64,000 nucleotides of DNA from Opisthocomus hoazin (taxonomy: Eukaryota; Chordata; Aves; Opisthocomiformes; Opisthocomidae), in assembly GCF_030867145.1 (NCBI RefSeq), contig NC_134417.1, forward strand, positions 12,191,577 through 12,255,576, written 5' to 3'. The translations under genes and the position numbers were made by a program. The notes below the pieces were generated by a model that saw nothing but the letters and a program-made list of their open reading frames with translations, was not told where the DNA came from and made no database searches. Positions 13,685-25,805 of this stretch are shown piece after piece; position 1 is the first letter of the stretch; every line of letters starts with the position of its first letter.

Positions 13685-15148
13685 GGCAAAAGGCAAGATA
13701 AAAGAGAATGATTTTGATATTAGCTATGTGATAGCTTAAAGAGCAAACGTTTCCATTTTGGTAGTGTTTGCGCAGGAGCAGGCAAACCATGAAACTTTGA
13801 TTATCTGGCAAGGTCTGCACATGACTGCCTCCTGCTAACAGCTGACTGAGATTACTTGGTTACTTTATAGTTACATTATACAACAGCTTGTGCGCATGAC
13901 TGAGCTGGTGAGGCACAGAGACATCTCCAGGTCTTAAATGCATGCACAGCAGATTAAAATCACATGAAGGAGGAGAGGTTTCTTTAGAGGGGTCTCTCCT
14001 CCTGTCTCGCAAGAGAGAATGGTGTTTCCTCATGTACTGTGGAATTTTGTTCAGAGGATGGGAAGTTGTAAGTGTAGACTGGTTGAAAAGTGCAGGGCGT
14101 GGTTATATTAGATTTAACTGTTAGAATAATACAGTATGTTTTTGAAAAGACCATGAAATCTACAGTGACTTCGCATGTAAAGATAACCCGCACTGTGGAG
14201 AAATCTGAGAAGGAATCACTAAATCTGGTTTAAATGGTATTTTAACTTACAGTTTTTACTAGTGAATTCTGCTCTAGTTCTTTGTGACCCTTTCTTCTCT
14301 TTTTATGAAGTGTTTTTTTTTTTTTAAAAAATCCCACTACTGTTGTAACTTAAAATAGAAAACAACTGAGGGCTGATACTGTAGTCCTGCAAAGTCAAAT
14401 CAGCAGATCTCTCTTTTTTAAGATTCATTGTCTCTGTCTGTCTTTGCTCTCAGACATGTGAAAGTCAGGGAGAGACGATGAAAATAAGTGGTAATAAAAA
14501 TTGGTTCAGTGCTTCCTTACAGGAAAGTGTGTCTGTCAGATTCTAGAGTCAGATGTAGTGTCCGACCCGAAGAATTAAATCTGGCTTTTATGCAGAATAT
14601 GGCTAAAAATTTGCTACTTTCAACTTTGAAACTAGAAGCATAGAAGACATGTGGGCAAAATGGAGGGAGTTAATAGAATGGATCTTTAGTCTTCTTATAC
14701 AAAAGCGGCTGTAGACTGAGAAGTGGCTTGTTCTCCAGTATGCACTGAGTAAAATGTCTGGGGTATTTGCAGACCATGGCCTTCTAGTTGTGAGCTCACT
14801 GAAGCAGAGGAAAATTGAGACACCCTACTCGAGTTGTTTGAAACCTATTATATCCTGACTATATCGCCTCCGTGCAAAGAAAAACTCGGAGACATAAGTG
14901 GAGGTTTGCTTATGTAATTGATGAATGGGTAATGCAGCTGCTCTTGAACATGGAAGGATGGGGCATGCAAAAGGATAGAAGAAAATATTCACAGAAGATT
15001 CAAAAGGAATATATGAAGAGGCACAAATGTCAGACAAATTAACATTAGAAAGAGCTTTGGAAGATGCAGACTGAGTGAGGCAGCTAAAAAGAAGAAGAAA
15101 AAATCCTCCCTGACATCACGGAAGAACAAGGAACTGACCTTCAATCTG

Positions 15149-15194
15149 ACAAAAAACCCCAACCCAACCAAAATGCAACCAACTAAAAAAAAAA
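15149..15194. repeat. A/C-rich low-complexity tract
   Basis: A-rich sequence with CCCC and repeated AACC units, ending in a run of ten A before a short unique stretch. Same class and orientation as the other A/C tracts in the window. Confidence 0.7.
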
Positions 15195-17233
15195 TGCACC
15201 ACCGGAGACGCACAGGAGTCAGCTGCACATGCAATGAAGAGATGTGTTGCACTAGTGACATCAGCATTGATAACATGTATGTGACTTTTCAGAAAAATGT
15301 GCGAGAGTCAAAATTGACATAACTGCTAGGATTCATACCCCCTATCTTCAGACACCTCATAGTAGGATATCTGAAAGAAAGCTTATCTACCAGTCTTACT
15401 TTTTGATCAATAAAGAGAAATGGCCAAATCCCAAGGCAGTTAGTCTCATCCTGCAGTGCTGGAGTTAACTGGAATGAATTTAAACTAGGATGAGTTTCTT
15501 TCCCTTTATTGACTATAAAAGAGTCTGAACAACTAGATTAGACTTAGATGGCTAATAATTAAGCATCTAAAGTTTGGCGAAATGAATCTCACTTCAGGAC
15601 CTAAGAAAACAGAACCCCTGAGGCAAAATATAAGAAACCAAACACAACATCCTCCATACCAAGGAAACTAGGATTGTATGAAAGGCATCAGTTTTCCTAA
15701 TTAGGAAATACTATATTAAATGCATTTAGAAGAAAAAAAAAAAAAGAATTTGTGTAATAAACATGACATCAAAGCTGACAGCAGAAACAAAAACTTTAAA
15801 ATCATTAAGCTTGTGAAAACCTGAATGACCATGGAATTCATAAGCAGAAATTCCACCTCAGAAAAAACTTAAAAAGACTTCCTGGCAGGTTTGAAAGCAT
15901 AGAAAATTTCTCGGGACGTTGCGAAACTGGTCTACCCGTGGCATGGCAATAGGGTTTATTTTCCTGCAGAAAATGAACTTCTGCATATGGTACATCTTTA
16001 ACATGATTACAAAACTGGAGATAGCATTGGCATGAGTAAGCTAAGCTATTGACTTAGAAAGGGTGAACACTGGTGTGACCTGGCTGTGCATAGACCCTTA
16101 AGGCCTGAAAAAGGCTCTGGTGCCAGCTGCCTCAGATGAGCTCACTTTCAAGCTCTTCACATGAAGTGCATTCATTGTATAAAATGCTTCAGCCCTGGTA
16201 TTGGTGGAGGGAATGAATGCAGAAGAGCAAGTCAGCAGGGATTTATGCAGACTGTGGAAGACTGTTTCATGAGAATGTCCTTGCCACCACTGTCTGCCTG
16301 AGAAGACTGGCAGTGGTTACTTGCCTTGCTAATGATAATCTAATACCAGTGGCACCAAAAATGTAAGAATTTGCAAGGTGCAGGGAGAGTAAACCTTAAA
16401 CACAGTGAAGTACAAGTACAGATTTGTTTTGATCAAATGGATTACTTCAATTGCATCATAGAGGAAGAAAGAAAAGATCTGATCCAAATGAAGTGAAAGC
16501 TACATAGCTTTTAAAAATGTCTGATCAATAAATTATATCTGGTACAATGAACTCACACCTACTAAGATAGGAACTGAGGATAGCGATGGCTGTAGTGCTT
16601 CTACCGTGGGAAAGGAGAACTTGGGGACCAGGAGGGTGGTGGAAGGAGTGGGTTGTGAGAAAGTAATGTCAACAAGACTTTCCAAGCAAGAAGGGCATCA
16701 TTGTGCTCAAACAAAAATACTACAGTGAAAGCAAGGCAATTAAATGTCTGCTAGAGCTTTGTAAGCAACAGCTGGAGTAATATTCTTGCTATGGCCCTCT
16801 GGTGACACGAATTGAGAGCTAAAGCCAGCACACTGAAACTATACTCAAATAGGAAAAGAATTATTTGGCATTTTTTCAGGAAATCAGATCAGATATTTCA
16901 TCATTACATAGACATAGCTGCACAATAGCAGGTAAAATAGCTCACAGATCTGTGGAGACTGTTTTTGACAAATCTCCAGCTTCTGCACTGCCAAGATTCA
17001 GAGGTTGCTCTCACAGTTATAAAGGTACAACTTGAAAGGGAAATATGATCCCCTATGAGAAAATCCTGTAAAGAATTTCTTTTCTTGCACAATTTTCTTG
17101 AAGGATGAGCTATGAACATGGAGGAAGGCTTAGAGGAATAATGTGTCTTATATTCTGATGCTTGCTTGTGTGTTTGTAAAGATGCTAACAAAACCAGTGA
17201 GACAAAAGTGATAATGTACTGTATCTTTTAGAG

Positions 17234-17279
17234 AAAAAACAAACAAACAACAAAACAAACAAAAAAACCACCAAAAACC
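17234..17279. repeat. A/C-rich low-complexity tract, (AAAC)n-like
   Basis: Nearly pure A and C with an AAAC/AAC periodicity. It lies inside the A-excess block. No flanking target duplication is obvious. Confidence 0.8.
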
Positions 17280-18500
17280 TGATCTGTATAAAAATAACAG
17301 ACTCTCTCTTGCTTCATCAGAAGACAGGGGAATAAAGAGAGTAAATAAGGAAACAAGTGTCATGCCAGAAGAGAAGGGAGCAGTAAGTCCAAAGAAAAGG
17401 AAAATTCTGAAAAAGTTTTTTTGAGGACTGGTACAGTAGTGAAGGTAAACCAGAGAGCTATTCTCTCGGCCCATATGAGAGCGTAGAAACGGAACTGTGA
17501 TCCAGGATGTGTGTATCCCTACAGAACATAAAAGCAGGGCACCAAGGTGACCTGTGCGGGGTGAAGCTATGACAAAGCTGACAGCAACAGGGTAACATAC
17601 AATGTATTAATGAAATAATATTATTGCTTCTTTGTACAAGTGTCAGAAACCATATCCATTCCAGATATGGTGGTAGATTCAAAACCTGTGAGACAAGATC
17701 AGGAAGTGGTTTAGCACTGTTGTGGAAGGCTATTTTATTCAGTAACGTGTTGTACTTCTGGCCGGTTGGGTAATGAGTAAGAGGTGCTGGGAGTGACTTA
17801 AAAAAAGGTCTTTTAATCTGTGCTGAGCTGCTAAGAGCAGGATAGCCTTTGTAAAGCCTTGTTAATAGAAAGCTTGTTTAGTTTAGTATATCCTTTGAGC
17901 ATCTCTAGTCCTGTGAGCAGATTGGTCTAAAGATTATGTCTCTGGATTCTCCAGCAGCTTTTTCCGCTGTGTAACCCATGTTATACACACAATTAGCTAG
18001 CTGGATGAAGGTGGAAGTCTCTAATAGGTTAGTGAAGAAAGCACATTAAGTGAAGGACTCAGTGTTGTGGAAGGGAAGACATATTGCACAGGATTAGGTT
18101 CTGCTGTAATAGAAAGAAAGTAGCCTGCTGGCAAGCCAGATCTTTGTTTTTGTAAAGATGCTTTAAAATGAAGGAAGACCAGTTAGAAAATCCTCATGAT
18201 AAAATGTTCCTTAAGAGATATGCAAATTTCAGTGCAAAAAACAATTGAGGATAATGAATTATGGCAGAGATCCTAGCAAAAAAAAAGATATTTACTGAAC
18301 AAGGATAACAGCAGCTTTTATACTGCTAGGAATGAAAGAAATCTGAGGTATTTATTCTAATATTGCACTTTAAAATTTTAAATAGGTAAACCAGAATATT
18401 TTATATAGGAACAGTGGCAGATGAAAATGAAAGTGCAGAGGATACATTTAAAGACATCAAGCTGCCTTTTGAGTAGCAGAGAAGCTTATCAAATATAAAA

Positions 18501-21500
18501 CAGAAATTGGAAATCTAGCTCTAGCTTTTCCTTTTGGGATAGTTCGTCTCACTGCTCTTGTCATACTAGTCTGGAGCAGGATAACCAAACTCTTAATCTC
18601 TGTCTCTGTATGGAACGCTTTCCTGCAAGCCTGTGAATGCTAGAGAAAAGTATGCTGAGTGAGGACGGTGCGCTGTGGTGGGGAAAATGAGAAACGTGGG
18701 GTGGGTGCATGCAAACAAGATAGATTTTTGCAAGTGCAGCAAGTGACTGCTGTGGTTTGGTTAGAAATATAGCTGGGCAAAGGTGGAAAAATAAAATGAC
18801 TTTTTGCTAGATTTAAAGGGGATACAGTTTTGCAAAGCTATGGTATTCCAGATGAGAAGCTGTAATGAGAATTTCTAAGCCTTTGTTCTGTTTTACTACA
18901 CTTTTAAAGGGATGTGGGAACTTCAGGAAATTAAAGGGCACTCTCTTTCATGCAAACAGAAAGATGATTTTACAGCAGGTGTTCAAGGTGTGACAATCAT
19001 TGCCTGAAGAAGTCATGGAGCCTGTGATAAAGGGAGGTGTCATCTGATACTGTAACACAACTGGAGCTGTGTGAGCCACGGCTACAGGGGGTGCAAGACC
19101 TTTGGCCTCTGGGAGGGGTGAGGGAATTCCCGCTCCTTTTTCTATACAACCCACAAGATATACTTGGAGGGTTCTATTTCTTCCATCTGCTGCTGGAATA
19201 TCGGCATGACGGTAAATAATGAATCTGCCACAGTACAAGGAAATCTGTGCCCTTGTGATATTGTCATTGCTGTGTTTGACTAAAGTACAAAATGCTTTTG
19301 TAATTCTTTTAAATGGATTATTTTGATGTGTTATTAGAGATGTTGCAGGTATTAATGAGGCATTAGTTTCAGAGAGGTTAAGCCAGTCTCTTAAAGCTTG
19401 CCTACCTCATGTCTGACAGTTCATTATGTTTTCAGTGAAAGATTCTGGAAAGAGATTATAGGAGATACTTTTGTTCTAATTTGGCATCATTCCCTTCTAT
19501 TTATTGGTGCAATACACTGCATACATGTACCAATGCTGGCACTGACCCAAATACAGGCAATAATAGAGGTGGGGAGAAGTACAGTGCAGAAAGAATGAGC
19601 ATGAGGTTTTCTCATTCTCAGTGTTTCATTACAGAAACATTATAGAGGTCAGCTACTGGGGTTTCAGGCACGAGTTGCTCATAATACAAAAGCTAGCTAT
19701 ACTGTGCATGAGCAAGTGTAGCTGTTCCATGAATGTGATTTGGTTAAGAAACACATTCATTGAAAATGTTGCTTTTCCTTTCCCGTTTCTGACAACTCCT
19801 GCACTCAACTTCTAATCCAGATCTGATTTGAAAACTGTTTGCCACTCAGATATTGCTCTAATGGCTTATTTCCAGATAACTTCACATTTTAATTGATTTA
19901 GACCTAGATTTGTATTCAAAAGACTAACTCTGCACAGACTTAAGTTGTTTATTTCCTTTTTTTCACAGCTATTTTTCCTCCACATAAAACTGATGTAGTC
20001 ATATTTTTTTTCTTTTGGTAGAGGTATGGCTTGTTCTGATTCAGTGAACTTTCCAATTATTGTGTAGCTGTTGATGACAGCTTGGTTGGATGACGGCACT
20101 TGGATAGCTAAGCCTGTTGATGTGTTTTATTCCTGTGAGAGAGCATAAGAAGGAATTTGGTCACTTGAAGGCACTTGACTGCACTAAGTTTTTCCAAAAT
20201 GTCATTGCATGTAGAGGGGACCTGTTTTCAGCAGGTTTTTAACTCCCTTTAGCTCTGTGGTCTGCTGTGGGAGGGAGGAAAAGCATGGTCCTTTCTTCTC
20301 TGGAACTACAGAAGGTCTACTGACTTTCTTGCTCTGGTTCCCAGGAATGCCTATGACTAAGACCTGAAAGATATAAAAGTGACTTCTAAGCCTGTGAGAG
20401 GAGCATGGACAGCCTGGCCCTATAAATAACCAATCTTCTGCAATGGCATGGCTACAGCTAATTCAATAACAACCAGAACACTCTAGTGTAGAGGACAGAA
20501 GTTCAAGCAAAGAACTGAAATCTTGTTTGGACCTGCTTTTCTCAAAATGTGAAAGAGCTTTGAGGCGCAGTAGGTATGGTATGCATCCTGCTTTCCATGT
20601 GAACAATAGACCTGAACAATACTGCCCCAGGCACATGAATTTGCAAGGCTTTCTGGTACTCTGGTATATGGACCACTGCATCTAGATCTGTGTCTTGTTA
20701 ATTAATAATACAAATTGAAGGTCGCCTGTTATTTATTAGGGGGATGATGACCGTTAATTTTTTTTTTAAATCAAAATCCATGATGGGACATTAGAAAAAA
20801 AAAAACCAAACAAAAAACCAAAACAACCCCACCAAACCAAAAAACCCCCAAACCTCCCATAAAACCTGTAGAAAGGGTGGAAACAAGAAATATATTGCTA
20901 AGCTCACTGGATATCTTAGCAGTAGCAGTCGTGTTTTTGAGTACTTAATGAATTTTATGTAACATTGCAGTATAGAAGTAGCTGGCACCAAGGTAGTCTC
21001 TTAGAAAATACAGAGCTTGCATTGCTGTACTAGGGAATGAGCTGCCTGAAAAGTTAAAGTCAAATTCTTCTAGAAAAAGTGGAAAAGAAATAGGGAAGAG
21101 TCAAATAAATATTTTGGTTTTGCCAAAATTGGAAATTGTCTATATCTTGCACTAGACATTATTTAAATTTTCAAGAAATTATTTTAAACTGACCTATGTT
21201 TATCTTCACCCTGTTTACTGTGGAATCTGGGGACTAAGTATCAAAGAGGCTTAATATTGCAAATTGTCAGCAATTATATATAAAAAAAAGACCAGCCCAG
21301 CATTAATTAATTATAATTAGTTTAAAATTGCATAATATAAAAGTGAAAAATACACTCTTACTTTCTGGTGTGTGGTACTAGAAACCTTCTCCCACCTCTG
21401 TGATATAGCCCTTTTAGATAGACCATTTTAGGCTGTATTTGGAACTTTTTTCCTGTGGCCTTCAAGGAAGAAGAGAATTGTAACACAGTGACAATAACAT

Positions 21501-21539
21501 CTATTTAATCTACATATAAGGTTGTTGATAATGTTTTTA
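18501..21539. other. Unique non-coding sequence, no gene seen
   Basis: AT-rich sequence without recognisable exons. Overlapping open frames of 60-96 codons occur on both strands, for example around 18.95-19.24 kb, with no family resemblance. It ends at the start of the ancient LINE relic. Confidence 0.55.
20795..20858. repeat. A/C-rich low-complexity tract
   Basis: Begins with a run of A and continues with AAACC and AACCCC units; C-runs are at 20827-20830, 20845-20849 and 20856-20858. On the minus strand it reads as a G/T-rich tract that gives Phe/Trp/Gly-rich chance frames. Confidence 0.8.
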
Positions 21540-22618
21540 TAGAAAATAGATCTTGTCAGACAGATCTAATTTTATCCTTGGATGAAATTACAAGTTTGAT
21601 AAAAATGACCTGCATGTAATAAGCTTTAAGGCATTTGGAATGGCATTATGATAAAAAACTGGCTCTCTATAGTATCAATAACACATGCAGTAAATTGGTT
21701 ACGAATTGGCTGGTTGATAGACCTGAAATAGTAATTGCCAGTGGAGAGCTGCCATGAATTGGTGAGTATTTCAATGCGTGTTTTAGAGAGGTCAATAGGA
21801 AATTTGATGTTCAATAATTTCACCACTATGAAGTTGCTGATGATAAAATGCCTGGATGATGTGGGCTAAATCATGATAAGGACAGAGCAGTTGTGTAGAC
21901 GTGCCCTGATGGCCTGGTTAGCTGGTCTTATTCAAATACATTTCCTCTAATTGCATTCCTGAAAAAAATAAAAAGCAAGGAGGCCCAAACTTCCCTGCAG
22001 TGCTTGTGGGTTGTAGTGCCAAGACTTTTCATAAGCTCTGAGGAAAGCAATGCACGCAAACAGTGAGTAGAGAATAAAACAAGTGTGCCAGTCCTTCTGT
22101 ATTAGACACTAGCGAGGCGAGTGCTGACGAGTGCTGGAATACCATGCCCAGTGCAGCGATCCATGTCTTAAAGTGGTTTTCAAACAGTTGGGAAGGATGC
22201 AAGAAAGAAAGAGCCCTCTCATTCTTCCCCCAAAACACTAAAATTAAAGGAAAAGGTAAAATAGTGTCTTAATGAACTCTGTAAGTACCTTTTCATGAAA
22301 GAAAACATAATACTGGAAAGTTGGGTTTTTTTAATAGATTAGTGCAGGCAATAAGCTAAATCTGTCCTAAATTACACAAACTTATCTGTTTTAACAGTGA
22401 CTAACCAGTGGAAAATATTCTGGAGGGAAGTAATGAAGCCTTCTTTGCTGATATTTTCTGATCGGAAATGGATACCTTCCTGAGACCTGGTGTCATTTAG
22501 CTCACAAGTTTCTGAAATCAGTACAGGGTGAAATTTAAGTGTATTTGATGTCCAGGAGTTCAGACTTGAGAATGTAAAAGGCCATGTGCACCATGAAACT
22601 TAAGCTTTATGAATCTAA
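21540..22618 (+). mobile_element. Ancient, decayed CR1-type LINE, RT region to 3' end
   Basis: Heavily mutated, but collinear over about 1.08 kb with a non-avian-subfamily CR1 (the kind best preserved in turtles and crocodilians), as I recall that consensus. Landmarks in order are: the RT block giving K-A-F at 21628-21638, followed by an AAAAAACTGGCTC segment; the region of the catalytic F-A-D-D motif at 21831-21847, where one base is lost; the segment before the 3' domain around 22108-22150, ending in AGAAAGAGCC; the AACAGTGA block near 22394; and a 3' terminus with TATGAATCTAA at 22608-22618. Stops and frameshifts are frequent, so it is long dead. Family name is uncertain; the 5' limit is approximate. 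Confidence 0.68.
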
Positions 22619-23980
22619 TTAGCTAACATCTTGGAAGACTTTTGACACTAGCAAAGTCATAGAAGTGCTCAATCAAAGTCCGTCTGGAAAGATAGTTGGC
22701 TATATGTGTTGGATAGTACCTGAGAAATTTTTAATATTTAAATTAAGCATAACTTTTTGTGTTTTCTTGATTTCTTATGTGCCTAATTGTCCCACGTTAT
22801 GTCTGTGTGACTACACATACTGAACACTGTCTTTCTAGTTACTTAGCTGTGCTTCATTTAGCTTGTTAATGTTCTGTGGAAGCACATCATATAAGCTCCT
22901 CTTTGTTCTTTACCAGTGGAATAAGTATTTCACTATATTTGCATGTGAACCTGTAGTTCTTGAATGAGTTTTACAATACTGTATTGGCTTTGTACCCAAT
23001 TATAATCGCTAGCTTCAAATTTGTCAACAACCAACTGCAGAGGACACTTTACTCGTTTAGCACTTTGAGAAAATTGCTGTGTGCAAAGTATTCAGATTTA
23101 AAGTAATTTTGACTTTTTTTTAACTGTCTCCAACATATGAATACAATTACAGTACTGGACTATTCTCTTATTCTGGAAAAATATCACCAAATCACATGGA
23201 AGATCTCATGGAAATTGACACCAGATCAAAGATTAGTCTATCTCTGCACAACTGTTGTTAATGTGCTGTGGCAAGGCATTTGATGGTGGGTAGGGAAAGC
23301 GCCACTCCAGCTAGGATAGGATTAGTGATGGACAACTTTGAGAAGGTCAAATGTTTATTTTGCTACAGGTGTCACACACACACTATGTATCCCATGCAAC
23401 AGATACCTTTGGTACTGTCACAGGAGCTGCCTTAAAGCTATGTTAACTAGACTTAAACTTCACAAATGTCATGATTACAAATATCTGACTGGTAAACGAG
23501 TAGTAAAATTACCAGGTTGTGGCAGTATCTACAACACTAGTTTTGTGTGTGGCCCTATATCACCCTGCATAGCTGGGACCATCCTCACTCCATGCTGTGT
23601 CTGTCTTCACTCCTGTGCTGTCCAGTTCCTGTCCTAGTGTTTTGCACAACCTCTGCTTCTCCTGGAGGGCGGCTGCTTTTCTTTCCTTTTTGCCTGGCCA
23701 GTGGTGCTACTTTCTCTGTGCCCCAAAGAGCTGGAGCAAACCTGTGTGCATGGGATCAGCTGGGGATGTCTGCACCTAGGAAAACAGCAGCAAAGGAGGA
23801 AGCTGTGTTGGGGAAGAGTGTTCCTAGTGCCTCTGCCCACGACAATTTCTCTCCCAGGGACAGATGTTCATCTTCTGGGGAGTTAGTGAGATGCAAGAGA
23901 GATACTAGGTGTGGTGTCCAGAAACCTGATTAGCTCCTTGCCCAGAAGGCTTAACAGTGTGGCAGTAGCTGGTATATGAG
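22619..23980. other. Unique non-coding sequence between two LINEs
   Basis: No exon or known repeat recognised. The 3' half (about 23,540-23,940) is GC-richer and has overlapping open frames in several registers, the longest 128 codons. None has a recognisable domain, and the overlap in different frames argues for composition, not coding. Confidence 0.5.
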
Positions 23981-24460
23981 CAGGACACGGAGTGGTTGGA
24001 GCAGGTCCAGTGGAGGGCAACAAAAATGATCCAAGGGCTGGAGCACCTCTGCGATGAGGACAGGCTGAGAGAGTTGGGCTTGTTCAGCCTGGAGAAGAGA
24101 AGGCTGCGGGGAGACCTTATTGCGGCCTTTCAGTACTTAAAGAGGGGGCCTGTAGCAAAGATGGGGACAAACTGTTTAGCAAGGCCTGTTGTGACAGGAC
24201 AAGGAGTAATGGCTTTAAATTAAGGGACAGTAGATTTAGACTGGATATAAGGAAGAAATTTTTTACAGTGAGGGGGGTGAAACTCTGGCACAAGTTGCCC
24301 AGAGAGGTAGTGGAGGTGCCATCCCCAGAAACATCGAAGGCCAGGTTGGATGGGGCTCTGATCAACCTGACCTAGTTGAAGATGTCCCTGCTGACTGCAG
24401 GGGGGGAGGTGGGCTAGATGGCCTCTAAAGGATCTTTACAACCCAAAGCATTCTATGATA
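23981..24460 (+). mobile_element. CR1 LINE, 5'-truncated 3' end
   Basis: A clear avian CR1 copy of about 480 bp in sense orientation. It begins within the 3' part of ORF2, with a segment encoding the typical R-A-T-K-M-I and L-F-S-L-E-K-R-R blocks (about 24,011-24,110). It then shifts frame after the F-Q-Y-L-K block. The 3' UTR-proximal part contains GCCCAGAGAGGTAGTGGAGG (near 24,298) and the GATGGGGCTCTGA block. It ends in ATTCTATGATA, one unit of the CR1 terminal 8-mer. CR1 copies are normally 5'-truncated and make no clean target duplication, and I see none. Divergence is moderate: it is inactive but clearly younger than the two LINE relics on either side. Confidence 0.95.
23996..24142 (+). 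pseudogene. CR1 ORF2 C-terminal fragment
   Basis: This is the portion of the CR1 copy that still reads in one frame. It encodes the stretch just downstream of the reverse-transcriptase domain, with recognisable [13 protein letters not shown] and [16 protein letters not shown]. The start codon used by the open frame is fortuitous, because the ORF is 5'-truncated. Reading is lost after about 24,142 by a frameshift relative to the family. Not a functional gene. Confidence 0.8.
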
Positions 24461-25139
24461 TAGTTAGTGTACGATGATTTGTGGGTATCGGTACTATGAA
24501 ACACTTAGATGAGGTTGCCTTGTCTTAGTTTCACTTCAGCAACCATAAGGAACCCCTTGAAGGGACAATTTCCTTTCATCCATTTGGGTTATTGCCATTG
24601 TCATAATCCAGATGAGGGATTATGAGACCTGTACTAAAAATATATAATTTTTTTACCTCTATAGCTAATGATTTTCTTCCAGAGCACCACTGGAGCAGCT
24701 CCCTCTGCTTTTTTTGGCATACGCACCTCCAGACTGCAGACAAGAGTTCTCTGTCTGTCCCTTCTTAAATGATAATTTTCTGTGTCTGAACACGATGGTG
24801 GGAGTTATTCTGGATTCTGTCACAGTAGTTCTTGACTACTGCACATCCAGGAAAGCTCTTTTTGATCAGAGTGAGGGACTCAAACTCCAATTCCTGAAAG
24901 ATGCTAAATTAACATTTGTAATAGAAATATCCTTGATTTCTCAGATGAAAATATTGCTGGGTTTAGATGCCTGACACTTCAGTGAAAAGCCAGAATTTTC
25001 CCAGGGCATTTTCATTCAGTTGAAAGCTGCTTTGTCTGTTGAAAACAGTTTTGAGGGAAAATATTTGACCAGCACAGTTAAGGCCCAACGATATGTACAA
25101 ATACATCTTTGTCTGACCTAGGGTAGTAGTCAAAGACAG
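24461..25139. other. Unique non-coding sequence
   Basis: Lies between the younger CR1 and the second ancient LINE relic. An 86-codon open frame at 24,714-24,974 has no recognisable motif. Part of it could be further decayed LINE, but I cannot align it. Confidence 0.45.
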
Positions 25140-25805
25140 AGAATTAAAAGTATTTTAAGTTAAGGATGGCTATGTAAGTCTGACCTCAGTACTAAGCAAA
25201 GTCTTTGAACACCTTTTGAAGGAAAAGGGTAATGCAAGGACATGAAATTACATGGAAAATTGGATAAAATGCAACATGTTTTTAACAAAAGCTGATTGTG
25301 TCATACTAGACCAATATCTAACTTTGATAAGATAACGGGTTTGCTACGCAAGGTTGAAGTAACAGATCAAATACACATGTAGGTTTAAGTAAAGTGTGTA
25401 AGGTACATTGCCTTGTGGGAAAATATTATTTAAGAGAGACAAAAAGGAATAGTATGCCTTAGAAGAGAGAGAAGAAATTAATTTACCGTTTAGCCAGCTT
25501 GGGTCATCTTACAAAGGACGTTTAATAATGGAGAGAGGCTGCATGGGGTGTGCCTCATGCCCTAGTCTTGGGAACAGTCCTGTTACACGTAAGTGAGGTT
25601 GGTGCATAAAGTAGTGTTTGTAAGCAGATTTCATAAACAGGGGCAAAACAAAACCGGGATGGTGTCACCAGTACTGAGGAGACTTAGATTACTCTACTTG
25701 AGCAAAGAGATAATCTTGAGGACAGCAATAATAGAAAGGGAAGAAATCTAATAGTATAACATACAGTCAAGCACCTAGCAACTAATAAAATGAGAACACA
25801 CTGCA
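25140..25805 (+). mobile_element. Second ancient LINE (CR1 clade) reverse-transcriptase relic
   Basis: Old LINE fragment in sense orientation. The strongest landmark is at 25547-25585: the frame reads G-V-P-H-A-L-V-L-G-T-V-L-L, matching the conserved reverse-transcriptase block G-V-P-Q-G-S-V-L-G-P of non-LTR elements. Upstream, 25,175-25,320 fits the conserved L-T-S block and the segment before the catalytic palm. Downstream, 25,640-25,790 (GGGATGGTGTCACCAGTAC, then AGCAATAATAGAAAGG and further blocks) fits the region after F-A-D-D. Frameshifts and stops are frequent. The downstream landmarks differ from those of the relic at 21.5 kb, so it probably belongs to another CR1-clade lineage. Ends are approximate. 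Confidence 0.68.

Larger units (their letters stand above)
12317..14439. other. Unique non-coding sequence with homopolymers
   Basis: No gene or recognised transposon. It contains an A/C-rich tract at 12986-13029, a T-rich tract near 13443-13456 and a run of 24 A at 13661-13684. Open frames of up to 117 codons around 12.9-13.2 kb span the A/C tract on both strands and look like composition artefacts. Confidence 0.55.
14440..18500. other. Non-coding block with strong A-over-T excess on + strand
   Basis: No gene or identified repeat, but base composition differs from the flanks. By direct count, 15601-15660 has 29 A and 7 T and 16681-16740 has 26 A and 10 T, whereas 2401-2460 has 9 A and 25 T. 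The block contains two A/C-rich tracts. Possible explanations are a large decayed insertion in reverse orientation or transcription-linked skew from the opposite strand. I cannot choose between them, and the boundaries are approximate. Confidence 0.5.

Noticed and set aside
14440..18500. A-rich block as a full LINE or retroviral coding region
   Set aside because: I could not find any RT, protease or integrase motif, nor an ordered run of family landmarks, in either direction.
23547..23933. 128-codon open frame upstream of the CR1
   Set aside because: No recognisable domain; several other frames and the opposite strand are open over the same bases, which reflects local GC content and not coding.
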